Assembly (NCBI RefSeq): GCF_001070855.1
Contig: NZ_JVLH01000013.1
Coordinates: forward strand, 1 to 64,000
Reading direction: 5' to 3'
Length of the DNA: 64,000 bases
From: Trueperella pyogenes
GTDB taxonomy: Bacteria > Actinomycetota > Actinomycetes > Actinomycetales > Actinomycetaceae
The translations under genes and the position numbers were made by a program. Under the pieces are notes generated by a model. That model made no database searches and was not told the origin of the DNA. It worked only from the letters and a program-made list of their open reading frames with translations. This document shows, in pieces, positions 1 through 7,515 of this stretch (positions are counted from its first letter, which is position 1; every line of letters begins with the position of its first letter).

Positions 1-53
1 AGAGCATCACCTTGCCAAGGTGAGGGTCGCGGGTTCGAGTCCCGTCATCCGCT
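1..53 (+). tRNA. tRNA-Gly (GCC), 5' part outside the window
   Basis: Partial tRNA cut by the window edge: it begins at the end of the D arm. The anticodon stem TCACC/GGTGA encloses loop TTGCCAA, so the anticodon is GCC. The visible bases are identical to the complete tRNA-Gly at 176-248. CCA is not encoded. Confidence 0.93.
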
Positions 54-54
54 C

Positions 55-126
55 GGGCGATTGGCGCAGTGGTAGCGCGCTTCCCTGACACGGAAGAGGT
101 CACTGGTTCGAACCCAGTATCGCCCA
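55..126 (+). tRNA. tRNA-Val (GAC)
   Basis: 72-base cloverleaf with acceptor stem GGGCGAT/ATCGCCC. Anticodon stem CTTCC/GGAAG encloses loop CTGACAC, giving anticodon GAC. It lies one base after the preceding tRNA-Gly. It is nearly identical to the CAC isoacceptor at 359-430. Confidence 0.95.
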
Positions 127-175
127 CTGTCGTTATCTAACGACGGACAAGGCCCCAGTCCGATAGGGACTGAGT

Positions 176-248
176 GCGGATGTGGCTCAGTTGGTAGAGC
201 ATCACCTTGCCAAGGTGAGGGTCGCGGGTTCGAGTCCCGTCATCCGCT
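176..248 (+). tRNA. tRNA-Gly (GCC), second copy
   Basis: Complete 73-base tRNA. Acceptor stem GCGGATG/CATCCGC, anticodon loop TTGCCAA, anticodon GCC. It repeats the truncated copy at 1-53 exactly over the shared part. Confidence 0.96.
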
Positions 249-286
249 CTAACCTTCCGAAAATCCTTGAGGTTGAGGTTGGATAG

Positions 287-357
287 GGTGGGTTGGCCGA
301 GAGGCGAGGCAGCGGCCTGCAAAGCCGTATACACCGGTTCGAATCCGGTACCCACCT
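287..357 (+). tRNA. tRNA-Cys (GCA)
   Basis: 71-base tRNA with acceptor stem GGTGGGT/ACCCACC. The anticodon loop CTGCAAA gives anticodon GCA. The T arm CCGGTTCGAATCCGG is intact. Confidence 0.95.
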
Positions 358-358
358 C

Positions 359-430
359 GGGCGATTGGCGCAGGGGTAGCGCGCTTCCTTCACACGGAAG
401 AGGTCACTGGTTCGATCCCAGTATCGCCCA
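359..430 (+). tRNA. tRNA-Val (CAC)
   Basis: 72-base tRNA with the same acceptor stem as the GAC copy at 55-126. The anticodon loop TTCACAC gives anticodon CAC, reading GTG. By eye only four bases differ from the GAC copy: one in the D region, two in the anticodon loop and one in the T loop. Confidence 0.95.
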
Positions 431-528
431 CGGAAATTTTAAAACGCTTAGACGAATGTCGATTTGTGACTGGCGTCCATGCGTGTTAAAGTTTCCAAGC
501 CGCAAAGCTTTGGCTTTGTGAGTCACCT

Positions 529-614
529 GCGCGGGTGGCGGAATAGGCAGACGCGCTAGCTTGAGGTGCTAGTCCTCGTATTAGAGGGTGGGGGTTCAAG
601 TCCCCCTCCGCGCA
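529..614 (+). tRNA. tRNA-Leu (GAG)
   Basis: 86-base class II tRNA with a long variable arm. Acceptor stem GCGCGGG/TCCGCGC, anticodon stem CTAGC/GCTAG, loop TTGAGGT, anticodon GAG. It is the last tRNA of the array. The 98 bases before it (431-528) show no gene. Confidence 0.95.
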
Positions 615-619
615 CAGAA

Positions 620-649
620 CCCGGGGATCTTCGGATCCCCGGGATTTTT
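620..649 (+). terminator. Rho-independent terminator of the tRNA array
   Basis: Perfect 10-bp stem CCCGGGGATC/GATCCCCGGG closed by a TTCG tetraloop and followed by ATTTTT. It lies 5 bases after tRNA-Leu and should end the array transcript. Confidence 0.93.
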
Positions 650-727
650 CTTTGCACTGGTAACTCCTCAATACGCAACGTAACCTGTGCATAGGCGAAC
701 GTGCTCTTATCCCCGAGGAGAGACTTC

Positions 728-1432
728 ATGCATGTTGACGTATGGGCAGACTTTGCGTGCCCTTGGTGTTACCTCGGTATCCATCATCTGCGTGATGCTC
801 TCACGCGTTTCGAACATCGCGATCAGGTCGAGGTCTGTTTCCACTCCTATTTGCTTGATCCTGAGCAGTCTGCTGTCCTTGAAATGTCCCAGGCAGATTT
901 CCTGGTCCACACGCATCCAGGTATGACTGAAGAGGAAGCTACGGATGCGCTCGTTCACGTTGCTGAGCTCGCTCGTGCCGATGGAATTTCTCTAGATTTT
1001 GATTCCTTGATCGTTGCACCGACGTCCTTTGCGCATAAAGCAATGTCGGCTGCGCGGGAAATGGACGAAGAATCCGGAGTGACGAGCGGGGCCGGGACGT
1101 ATCAGTTTGCATATGCCGAAGCCCTGTTCCGTGCTCGTTTTGAGATCGGTTTGAACCTAGCGGACCCAGATGTGTTGATTGGCTGTGCACAGGATGTACG
1201 GATTCCCGAAATGCTGGTTGTTGACGCTCTGAGCGACCCCGTCGCCTCGTCTGAAGTTTTCTCGGACTACCAGATCGCTGTACAGATGGGAATCGACACT
1301 ATCCCGACGTATCTCTTCGACCGAAGTCTCGTTGTTCAAGGAATGCACGATACTGAAGCAATGAAGCGAATTCTGACAACTGCGTGGGAACAGGTCCACC
1401 CGAATGTATCAACACAGGAGGAAACACACTGA
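728..1432 (+). CDS. DsbA-family (FrnE-like) thiol oxidoreductase
   Basis: Predicted 234-residue cytoplasmic thioredoxin-fold protein of the DsbA/FrnE group, which catalyses dithiol-disulfide exchange or isomerisation. The active-site motif CPWC is at residues 11-14, close to the N-terminus. The long helical insert expected for this group follows, and a TIPTY segment with the likely cis-proline is near residue 193. No signal peptide is visible, which argues against a periplasmic DsbA. The ATG at 728 was chosen because GAGGAG lies 6 bases upstream. The stop overlaps the next start (TGATG), so the two genes are probably co-transcribed. The physiological substrate cannot be read from the sequence. 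Confidence 0.85.
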   Translation: MHVDVWADFACPWCYLGIHHLRDALTRFEHRDQVEVCFHSYLLDPEQSAVLEMSQADFLVHTHPGMTEEEATDALVHVAELARADGISLDFDSLIVAPTSFAHKAMSAAREMDEESGVTSGAGTYQFAYAEALFRARFEIGLNLADPDVLIGCAQDVRIPEMLVVDALSDPVASSEVFSDYQIAVQMGIDTIPTYLFDRSLVVQGMHDTEAMKRILTTAWEQVHPNVSTQEETH

Positions 1433-2454
1433 TGGAACCCTTTGACGTTCACGGTGAAAATATTGTTTTAGTCCCGATGTCTGCGAACGACGCGGTAGAT
1501 CTTACTGACGCACTTCAGGATCCGATTTTCCACGAAACAACCTCGATTCCTCATCCTTACACTCTGTCCATGGCTGAAGAGAATCTTGCAAAGGTGCCTT
1601 CGAAGTGGGAGCAGGGGAGTGCGGATTGGGCGATCCGCAGTGCCCATGATGGACGTTTTCTTGGGCGTTTCGAACTTATTCGTAACACGCATTTTTCTGA
1701 CCGTTATGAAGTCTCGTACTTTGTCTGCCATGACGAATGGGGCGAGGGTATCGCAACAGAAGCTGTATCCCTTGCTCTCGATACTGCGTTCGAAAAATTA
1801 GGCGCTTCTCGCGTTGAGTGGGCGGCGCATGTAGGAAATTGGGGATCTTGGAAGGCCGCGTGGAAGAACGGTTTCCGCAAGGAAGGCGTTGCACGCCTTC
1901 CCGGATACGAGGCCTGGGTAGGAGGCATTCTTGCCACTGATCCGCGCACACCTGCAACTCCGTGGGACGGTCCGAGCGCTGGTGCCCCCGAAGTCTTGGA
2001 TTCATCTCGCCCACAAGCTCTTGTGCAGCAGTTCCACTCAACTTACTTCATGCCCGACCGTATTCGCGATCATCAAGAGCCAACTCTTGACTATGAGCGT
2101 CTCCACATGCGCGTGAGCTTGATTCGAGAAGAGTTCGCTGAGCTGCTCGGGGCCTTGTATGGAAAGGAAGCGCGGGCAATCGTTGAGGAGGCGACACAAC
2201 GTGCGACGGAAGCAGACGATGGAACGCGCGACATCATCGAAACGGCTGATGCCTTAGGTGATCTGGTCTACGTCATCTATGGAATGGCCCTGGAATCTGG
2301 AATCGACTTGAATCGCGTCCTTGCAGAAATTCAGGCGTCTAATCTGTCGAAGCTCATGCCCGATGGCAGCGTGAAACTCCGTGAGGATGGCAAGGTGCTG
2401 AAGGGACCAAACTTCTTCACACCGAATATTGCTCGAGCCCTTGGTCAGGAATAA
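1432..2454 (+). CDS. GNAT acetyltransferase fused to a MazG/PRA-PH-like pyrophosphohydrolase
   Basis: 340-residue two-domain protein. Residues 1-175 look like a RimJ/Acetyltransf_3 GNAT domain, with a WGEGIATEAV acetyl-CoA loop near residues 103-112 and a GFRKEG element near 148-152. Residues 195-340 look like an all-alpha nucleotide pyrophosphohydrolase of the MazG/HisE superfamily. They show REEFAE (232-237), the acidic series E270, D273 and D277, and a KGPNFFTP tail typical of that group. Start ATG at 1432 has AGGAGG 10 bases upstream and overlaps the dsbA-like stop. The acyl acceptor and the hydrolysed nucleotide are unknown. A linker of about 20 residues around 172-195 separates the halves. 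Confidence 0.8.
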   Translation: MEPFDVHGENIVLVPMSANDAVDLTDALQDPIFHETTSIPHPYTLSMAEENLAKVPSKWEQGSADWAIRSAHDGRFLGRFELIRNTHFSDRYEVSYFVCHDEWGEGIATEAVSLALDTAFEKLGASRVEWAAHVGNWGSWKAAWKNGFRKEGVARLPGYEAWVGGILATDPRTPATPWDGPSAGAPEVLDSSRPQALVQQFHSTYFMPDRIRDHQEPTLDYERLHMRVSLIREEFAELLGALYGKEARAIVEEATQRATEADDGTRDIIETADALGDLVYVIYGMALESGIDLNRVLAEIQASNLSKLMPDGSVKLREDGKVLKGPNFFTPNIARALGQE

Positions 2455-2528
2455 CACACTTTTTGCACTCGTTGCTCTCTGAGTTTTCAGGGACAATGGG
2501 AGAGAACCAACGAGAGAAGGAGAGCACT

Positions 2529-3626
2529 GTGGCCCGAGTCGTCGTTGTCGGTGGCGGGTACGGTGGTGTCACCGTCGCCAAGGGACTTGATCCTCTTGCC
2601 GAAGTCATTCTGGTCGAGCAAAAAGATCAGTTTGTTCACCATGCTGCGGCTCTGCGTGCCGCAGTCGATGAGGCGTGGCAGCATACAATTTTCATGCCCT
2701 ATTCGAATCTTCTGAGCAATGGGCGGGTCATTCACGGAACGGTTTCTCAGGTTGAAGGAACTCGAGTTCATATCTTCGGTCAGGACCCGATCGATGCTGA
2801 CTACGTTGTTCTGGCAACCGGATCAACCTATCCATTCCCTGCAAAGTACTCGGCTTCGCGTTCTGATGTTGCAAAGGCGCGCCTCAAGCAGTTGTATTCC
2901 TACCTTCATGGTGCCCGCTCCGTACTCTTGGTAGGTGCTGGAACTGTCGGTATTGAATTCGCGGGGGAACTGCGCAATGCCTTCCCGGACCTGGAAATTA
3001 CCTTGCTTGAAAAGGAATCTGAGCTCCTTCCGACTCAGGGTTTTGCTGATGAGTTGCGCGATCAGGTTCGCGAGCAACTCAAGGAGCTGAATATCCGCCT
3101 CATTGAAGGCTCGGAGCTTGCGTACCTTCCACCGTTCAATGTTGGTGAGCTTGGCCGTTTCGTTGTTGAAACGAAAGATGGTCATCGTATTGAAGCCGAT
3201 ATGTGGTTCCAGTGCTATGGTGCGCGTCCGAATACCGGTTATGTCGCTGGTACCGAGCTTCAGTCTGCAGTTCGCCCTGACGGCGCTCTCAAGGTCGAAC
3301 CGACGCTTCAAGTCGTCGGCCAAACCAATATCTATGCGATCGGTGACGTTACTGATGTTCGCGAATCAAAGCGTGCTGATGCTGCCCGAGCACAGGCGCG
3401 CATCGTGATCTCGAATATCTCTTCGCAGCTGTCTGGTAAAGAGCCGCAGGCGACCTACAACCCCAGCGATGAATGGGTGATCTTGCCCTTGGGACCTGAG
3501 CATGGCGCTTCCCAACTTCTTGATTCTCAGGGGAATTCGCGCATTTTGGGCCCCGACCAAACAGCAGAGATTAAGGGTGCAGATCTGATGGTTTCTGTCA
3601 TTAGGTCCCAGCTGAACTTGCCGTAG
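2529..3626 (+). CDS. FAD-dependent pyridine-nucleotide oxidoreductase (AIF/FSP1/NDH-2-like)
   Basis: 365-residue flavoprotein with two nucleotide-binding folds. The FAD motif GGGYGG is at residues 8-13, the NAD(P)H motif GAGTVG at 136-141, and the second FAD motif AIGDV near residue 280. There is no redox-active CxxxxC pair, so it is neither a disulfide reductase nor a thioredoxin reductase. The pattern fits the AIF/AMID/FSP1-type NAD(P)H:quinone oxidoreductase group, close to type II NADH dehydrogenases but shorter and without an obvious membrane helix. GTG at 2529 is preceded by AAGGAG with 6-base spacing. The electron acceptor is not determinable here. Confidence 0.82.
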   Translation: MARVVVVGGGYGGVTVAKGLDPLAEVILVEQKDQFVHHAAALRAAVDEAWQHTIFMPYSNLLSNGRVIHGTVSQVEGTRVHIFGQDPIDADYVVLATGSTYPFPAKYSASRSDVAKARLKQLYSYLHGARSVLLVGAGTVGIEFAGELRNAFPDLEITLLEKESELLPTQGFADELRDQVREQLKELNIRLIEGSELAYLPPFNVGELGRFVVETKDGHRIEADMWFQCYGARPNTGYVAGTELQSAVRPDGALKVEPTLQVVGQTNIYAIGDVTDVRESKRADAARAQARIVISNISSQLSGKEPQATYNPSDEWVILPLGPEHGASQLLDSQGNSRILGPDQTAEIKGADLMVSVIRSQLNLP

Positions 3627-3648
3627 ACATCGTGTAGGATGTGTGACT

Positions 3649-3954
3649 ATGACCACGAAACCTCGTCTTGTCCTAGATCAGCTGATTGCCGCTTTCGAGA
3701 ATCACTACGAGGTGGCTTCCTCCGATCAAGTCGATGAACAGGCACTTATTGATGCCGAAGAAGCTCTCCGTGATGCCTTCTTCACCTACGATGACGTGCT
3801 TTTCACGCAGTTCGAAGTCGAGCTTCCTTTCGACCTCATCGTTTCTGATGAGGAAGACGAGGATGAAGACTTTGATGACGACGAAGATGATGAAGAAGTC
3901 GATGACGATGACGATGAATTCATCGATCTTGATGAGGACGAAGACGAAGATTAG
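3649..3954 (+). CDS. Small protein with extreme acidic C-terminal tail
   Basis: 101 residues. The N-terminal half (1-65) is a compact, probably helical segment beginning with TTKPRLVLDQLIAAFE. The tail from residue 67 to the end is almost pure Asp/Glu (30 of 35 residues). Related actinobacterial proteins exist from memory and are sometimes labelled primosomal, but no enzymatic motif is visible and I assign no function. Such tails can mimic nucleic acid or bind basic proteins; that is inference. ATG at 3649 has AGGA 9 bases upstream; a GTG at 3643 is possible but too close to the site. It follows the oxidoreductase by 22 bases and is closed by a strong terminator. Confidence 0.8.
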   Translation: MTTKPRLVLDQLIAAFENHYEVASSDQVDEQALIDAEEALRDAFFTYDDVLFTQFEVELPFDLIVSDEEDEDEDFDDDEDDEEVDDDDDEFIDLDEDEDED

Positions 3955-3971
3955 TCGGTCAAGTTGTCTTT

Positions 3972-4012
3972 AAGGTGTGCGGGCAGTGCGACTGCCCGCA
4001 CACCTTTATTTA
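3972..4012 (+). terminator. Terminator after the acidic-protein gene
   Basis: Perfect 15-bp stem (3972-3986 with 3992-4006), 5-base loop, then TTTATTTAA. It separates the plus-strand operon from the convergent aldo/keto-reductase gene. The opposite strand lacks a T tract, so it probably acts for the plus strand only. Confidence 0.88.
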
Positions 4013-4022
4013 ATGCCGGCTT

Positions 4023-4940
4023 CTATTTAGCACTCACTTCACTTAACACTTGGCGAATCGGAAGTGGAAGGTCGATACGCCCATTGAGTATCTGCTCGAG
4101 TTGTACTAGATTTCGAGGCCCGATGATTGCGCTTGTCACTCCCGGCGTGCCTTCCACCCATGCCAGAGCAACGTCAGCGATAGAACATTCCAGCCCATGT
4201 GCTGCCTGAAATAAAGCTTCGACAATCGGAAGACTGCTCTCCAGGTATGGCTCGACACTTGAACGCAGATGTGCGGATGCGGCTCGTGAATCAGGTGGCG
4301 TTGTATGGCGATATTTTCCTGTCAGGACGCCTCCAGCAAGCGGTGAATGTGCAAGGAATCCAAAGCCGTTGTGTCGTGCTCGCTCGAGCAGGGGAGACGA
4401 GCATAGGAGCGAGTGTTCTTCTTCGACGGTGGCCAGAGGAAGTCGATCTGACTGTGCCCACATGAGCGCGCAATCCCAGGTATCGCGGTGACTTAGCCCA
4501 AGGTAGTGTGCGCGTCCACTGGAATAGGCCCATTCGAGCGCCGAGAGAGTTTCCTCGAGCGGAATTCCAGTAGGGGACGGAGCTGCTAACCAGAGGTCAA
4601 CGAAGTCTGTTTCGAGAATCGCAAGTGTCGTATCTAGGCAGCGGAGCATGTCTCCGCGAGAAGCAGAGAGCTCATTGGCTCCTTGAGAGAAACGCATTGC
4701 ACCGCGTAAAGCAATCGTCACTCGGTGACGGCCAACGGCGCGTAAGGCCTCGGCAAGGACACTAAGAGCGCGCCCCGAGCCGTGCAGAGGACTCACTTCT
4801 ACAAGCGTACCTCCAGCGTCAACAAAGGATTTGAGCATCGCGCAGGCCTGATCTTCATCTGTGTCGCGTCCCCAAGTCAGTGTTCCCAAACCCAAGCTGG
4901 ACACAGAAAGGCCATGTGTTCCACATTGACGAATCTCCAT
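4023..4940 (-). CDS. Aldo/keto-reductase fold protein lacking the catalytic tetrad
   Basis: 305 residues with the overall length and landmarks of aldo/keto reductases ([10 protein letters not shown] near 16-25, GLSHRD mid-protein, C-terminal AIIGPRN cofactor region). The Asp-Tyr-Lys-His catalytic set appears lost. The usual DTAxxYG is EVSPLHG at 48-54, so Asp is Glu48 and Tyr is His53. The expected Lys is Arg79 in ALRGA. The expected His in the VDLW segment is Ala120. The NADPH-binding end seems retained. A catalytically dead or repurposed protein is more likely than a normal reductase. It is transcribed divergently from uppP across 87 bases. Confidence 0.75.
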   Translation of the reverse strand: MEIRQCGTHGLSVSSLGLGTLTWGRDTDEDQACAMLKSFVDAGGTLVEVSPLHGSGRALSVLAEALRAVGRHRVTIALRGAMRFSQGANELSASRGDMLRCLDTTLAILETDFVDLWLAAPSPTGIPLEETLSALEWAYSSGRAHYLGLSHRDTWDCALMWAQSDRLPLATVEEEHSLLCSSPLLERARHNGFGFLAHSPLAGGVLTGKYRHTTPPDSRAASAHLRSSVEPYLESSLPIVEALFQAAHGLECSIADVALAWVEGTPGVTSAIIGPRNLVQLEQILNGRIDLPLPIRQVLSEVSAK

Positions 4941-5027
4941 AAGCTAAGCCTAGAACGCGCAGGCTATGACGGCATACACATGCTCATCTTTGGCTTGCCT
5001 GAGGCCAAGCGCCGTAGAGTTGGGGAT

Positions 5028-5885
5028 ATGAGTTGGCTTGATGCAATCATCCTTGGACTTGTTCAGGGCCTGACGGAGTTCCTTCCCGTTTCGTCCTCCG
5101 CGCATATTCGCATCGTCGGTGAGCTTACGGGCTCAACCGATCCGGGTGCTGCTTTCACCGCAATTACGCAAATCGGTACGGAGCTCGCGGTTGTCATTGT
5201 CTTCTGGAAGGACATCGTCCGTATTCTCAGTGCATGGTTCCGTTCTTTGCCGCTGGGCGCAAAGGAAAATCGAGTGCCCTCAAGTGATCCAGACGCACGA
5301 ATGGGATGGATGATTATTGTCGGTTCACTTCCGATTTGTATTCTGGGTCTTCTTTTCCAAGATGCGATCGATACGGGCTTGCGTAACCTGTGGATCACTT
5401 CGGCGATGTTGATTGTTTTCGGCCTACTTTTGGGCTTTGTTGATCGCTATGCTCCTCAAGAGCGCGACCTGAAATCGATGACGTGGAAGGACGCTCTTCT
5501 GTACGGCATCGCGCAGGCAATGGCCCTCATCCCAGGTGTCTCTCGTTCGGGTGGAACAATTACCATGGGACGTTTCTTGGGCTACACCCGTGAAGCTGCA
5601 GCCCGCTATTCCTTCCTTCTGGCAATGCCGGCCGTGTGGGCTTCAGGGCTCTACAAGGTGGCAAAGGTTGTGACCGGCAGTGACACCATTGCTGTTGGCC
5701 CGACAATCGCGGCAACAATCATTGCTTTCGTGGTCGGTGTTGTTGTGATCTTGTGGTTCCTGAAGATTATTTCGACTCAGTCCTATGCGCCCTTCGTTTG
5801 GTACCGAATCGCAATTGGTATTCTTGTAGCTCTTGGTCTGTTAAGCGGTTTGCTTTCCCCCTTGGGAACAACTCCCGCTGCCTGA
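5028..5885 (+). CDS. uppP: Undecaprenyl-diphosphatase UppP (BacA)
   Basis: 285-residue polytopic membrane enzyme that dephosphorylates undecaprenyl diphosphate to recycle the lipid carrier for peptidoglycan synthesis. Overexpression of this family gives bacitracin resistance. Both signature motifs are present: [11 protein letters not shown] at residues 16-26 and PGVSRSGGT in the second half of the protein. Hydrophobic segments cover most of the chain. The start ATG at 5028 gives the standard N-terminus just before the first motif; a longer frame upstream would run into the divergent gene. The ribosome-binding site (GGGGAT) is weak. The HAD gene follows 26 bases downstream. Confidence 0.94.
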   Translation: MSWLDAIILGLVQGLTEFLPVSSSAHIRIVGELTGSTDPGAAFTAITQIGTELAVVIVFWKDIVRILSAWFRSLPLGAKENRVPSSDPDARMGWMIIVGSLPICILGLLFQDAIDTGLRNLWITSAMLIVFGLLLGFVDRYAPQERDLKSMTWKDALLYGIAQAMALIPGVSRSGGTITMGRFLGYTREAAARYSFLLAMPAVWASGLYKVAKVVTGSDTIAVGPTIAATIIAFVVGVVVILWFLKIISTQSYAPFVWYRIAIGILVALGLLSGLLSPLGTTPAA

Positions 5886-5911
5886 TTCTTGTGTGAAGGA
5901 CGTACGAAAGT

Positions 5912-6595
5912 ATGACTCTGCCTGAGGCAATTCTTTTCGATATGGATGGCACGATCGTCGATACCGAGCCCCTGTGGGAGGGAGCGGAAGGACAGGTGCT
6001 TGCCGAGATGGGGACACAGATGACCCCACAGATGCGTCAAAAGATGTTGGGGTCTACTTTGCCGCGGATGGTGGCAATTTTGCGTTCATTTGCCCGCAAT
6101 CCTCTTGACGAGGCAGTGGTTGCCGATCGTGTTGAACAGGGAGTAATCGATCGCCTCGATGCTGGATTACCCTGGAAACAGGGACTGGTTGAACTCCTGA
6201 GCTGGTGCCATGACCACTCAATTCCGACGGCGGTCGTTACTGCGACGCGACGGCGAGTGGCATCCAGTGTTCTCGAGCATGTACCTGCGACACCCGGTTT
6301 TACGAATGCAATTTATGGAGATGACGTCTCGGAAGGAAAACCCTCACCAGAGGGGTACCTCAAGGCAGCTGAGCTCCTGGGAGTTGATATCCGTCGCTGC
6401 ATGATTGTTGAGGATTCTCCAGTTGGTCTTGAAGCCGCTTCTGCCAGTGGCGGAGTGGCCGTCGCGATCAAGGGGGCGGCACCCGAAGAGTTCGCCGCTG
6501 ATTTTCCCTATATTCGCGAGCTCAGTGACCTTAGCGAGAATGTCATTGAATCGATCATGGAAGGACAACGGCCGAACTTCGTTCGCGCTTACTGA
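5912..6595 (+). CDS. HAD-superfamily phosphatase (beta-phosphoglucomutase-like)
   Basis: 227 residues with all HAD motifs. Motif I is FDMDGT with Asp10 and Asp12, motif II is the VVTATR threonine, motif III is the lysine of SEGKPSPEGY, and motif IV is VEDSPVG. The helical cap between motifs I and II is the type seen in phosphoglycolate phosphatase and beta-phosphoglucomutase-like enzymes. The substrate cannot be inferred from the sequence. It sits in the same orientation as uppP and overlaps the 3' end of the convergent nuclease gene by a few bases. Confidence 0.85.
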   Translation: MTLPEAILFDMDGTIVDTEPLWEGAEGQVLAEMGTQMTPQMRQKMLGSTLPRMVAILRSFARNPLDEAVVADRVEQGVIDRLDAGLPWKQGLVELLSWCHDHSIPTAVVTATRRRVASSVLEHVPATPGFTNAIYGDDVSEGKPSPEGYLKAAELLGVDIRRCMIVEDSPVGLEAASASGGVAVAIKGAAPEEFAADFPYIRELSDLSENVIESIMEGQRPNFVRAY

Positions 6596-7434
6596 TCAGA
6601 TGCCTGTGGCCCCATTGCCAGTAAACGTTCCACGCCACTGGCTGGGATTTCGGGTGTTTTCCCGTCAAACAGCGGACACATTGAACGCACTCCGCACCAA
6701 TTACACAGCGGGTTGCGTCGTGGAGCGAAATAGCCCTGCAAAGCATCCCTTCTCATCGATTCCCAGGTCTGAAAAAGTTCTTCACTGAAGCGCGAAATAT
6801 CAGCGGCATCAGGATCAAAGGTCAGCACCTTTTGAGAAGCGAGATAAACCAGCTGTGTACGCTTTGGCAGACGCTTTGTGAGAGAAAGCAAGAGCGCGTA
6901 AAAACGCATCTGAAACAGTGCTTCCTCTTGAAAACGCGGGGAAGGAGCCTTCCCGGTCTTGTAGTCGATGACCCTGAGATCTCCGTTAGGTGCTTGGTCA
7001 ACGCGGTCAATGTAACCAAGGAGGTTGACTCCTTGCGAAGTCGTCGCCTCAACAAGAGCTTCGGTAGATAGCGGTTCTAGTGCCTGCGGATCTTCGATAG
7101 CAAAGTAGCTACTGATCATCGAATACATTCGCTCGTGCCAGCGTTCGAAATCCGCACGGTCTGTAAATAAATTCATGACACTTGGGTCGCCAGCAAGAGT
7201 CTTCTCCCATTCGGTACGTAAAAGCTCGCGAGCGAGTGTCTCGTTGCGTTCTTCCCTTGGCAAGGCATAGAGGTTTTCCAAGGTGGAGTGAACTGTTGTC
7301 CCCAGAAGTGTCGCTTGTGTTGGAGGTTCTTTAACGCGGTCGACGACATGCAGGCGAAACTGCAGTGGGCAGCGCTGGTACTCTTTTGTGCGGCTTGCCG
7401 AAAGTGCAGGCCGGCTTGGGAGCGAATTCCTCAT
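6589..7434 (-). CDS. RecB-family PD-(D/E)XK nuclease with Cas4/AddB-type Fe-S cysteines
   Basis: 281 residues. The nuclease core shows GYIDRVD followed by VIDYKTGKAP, the Asp and D-Y-K parts of the PD-(D/E)XK site. One cysteine near the N-terminus (Cys22 in YQRCPLQF) and three near the C-terminus (CNWCGVRSMC, spacing CX2CX5C) match the iron-sulfur cluster arrangement of Cas4, AddB and Dna2 nucleases. It stands alone as a short actinobacterial RecB-like exonuclease, with no cas genes nearby. The open frame extends upstream, but ATG at 7434 was taken because a longer form would overlap the divergent trmI. It converges on the HAD gene with a 7-base overlap. Confidence 0.86.
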   Translation of the reverse strand: MRNSLPSRPALSASRTKEYQRCPLQFRLHVVDRVKEPPTQATLLGTTVHSTLENLYALPREERNETLARELLRTEWEKTLAGDPSVMNLFTDRADFERWHERMYSMISSYFAIEDPQALEPLSTEALVEATTSQGVNLLGYIDRVDQAPNGDLRVIDYKTGKAPSPRFQEEALFQMRFYALLLSLTKRLPKRTQLVYLASQKVLTFDPDAADISRFSEELFQTWESMRRDALQGYFAPRRNPLCNWCGVRSMCPLFDGKTPEIPASGVERLLAMGPQASDQ

Positions 7435-7515
7435 ACATCTACCGTAACCAGTTCCACCTTTTCGCGCGGGGTTTAAACAAGCAGTTTTTCCATGCACCGC
7501 GGTAGTGTAGAGGCG

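Noticed and set aside
4941-5027. TTGGCT/TAGAGT promoter between the aldo/keto reductase and uppP
   Set aside because: Spacing of 19 bases and poor matches; not strong enough to call.
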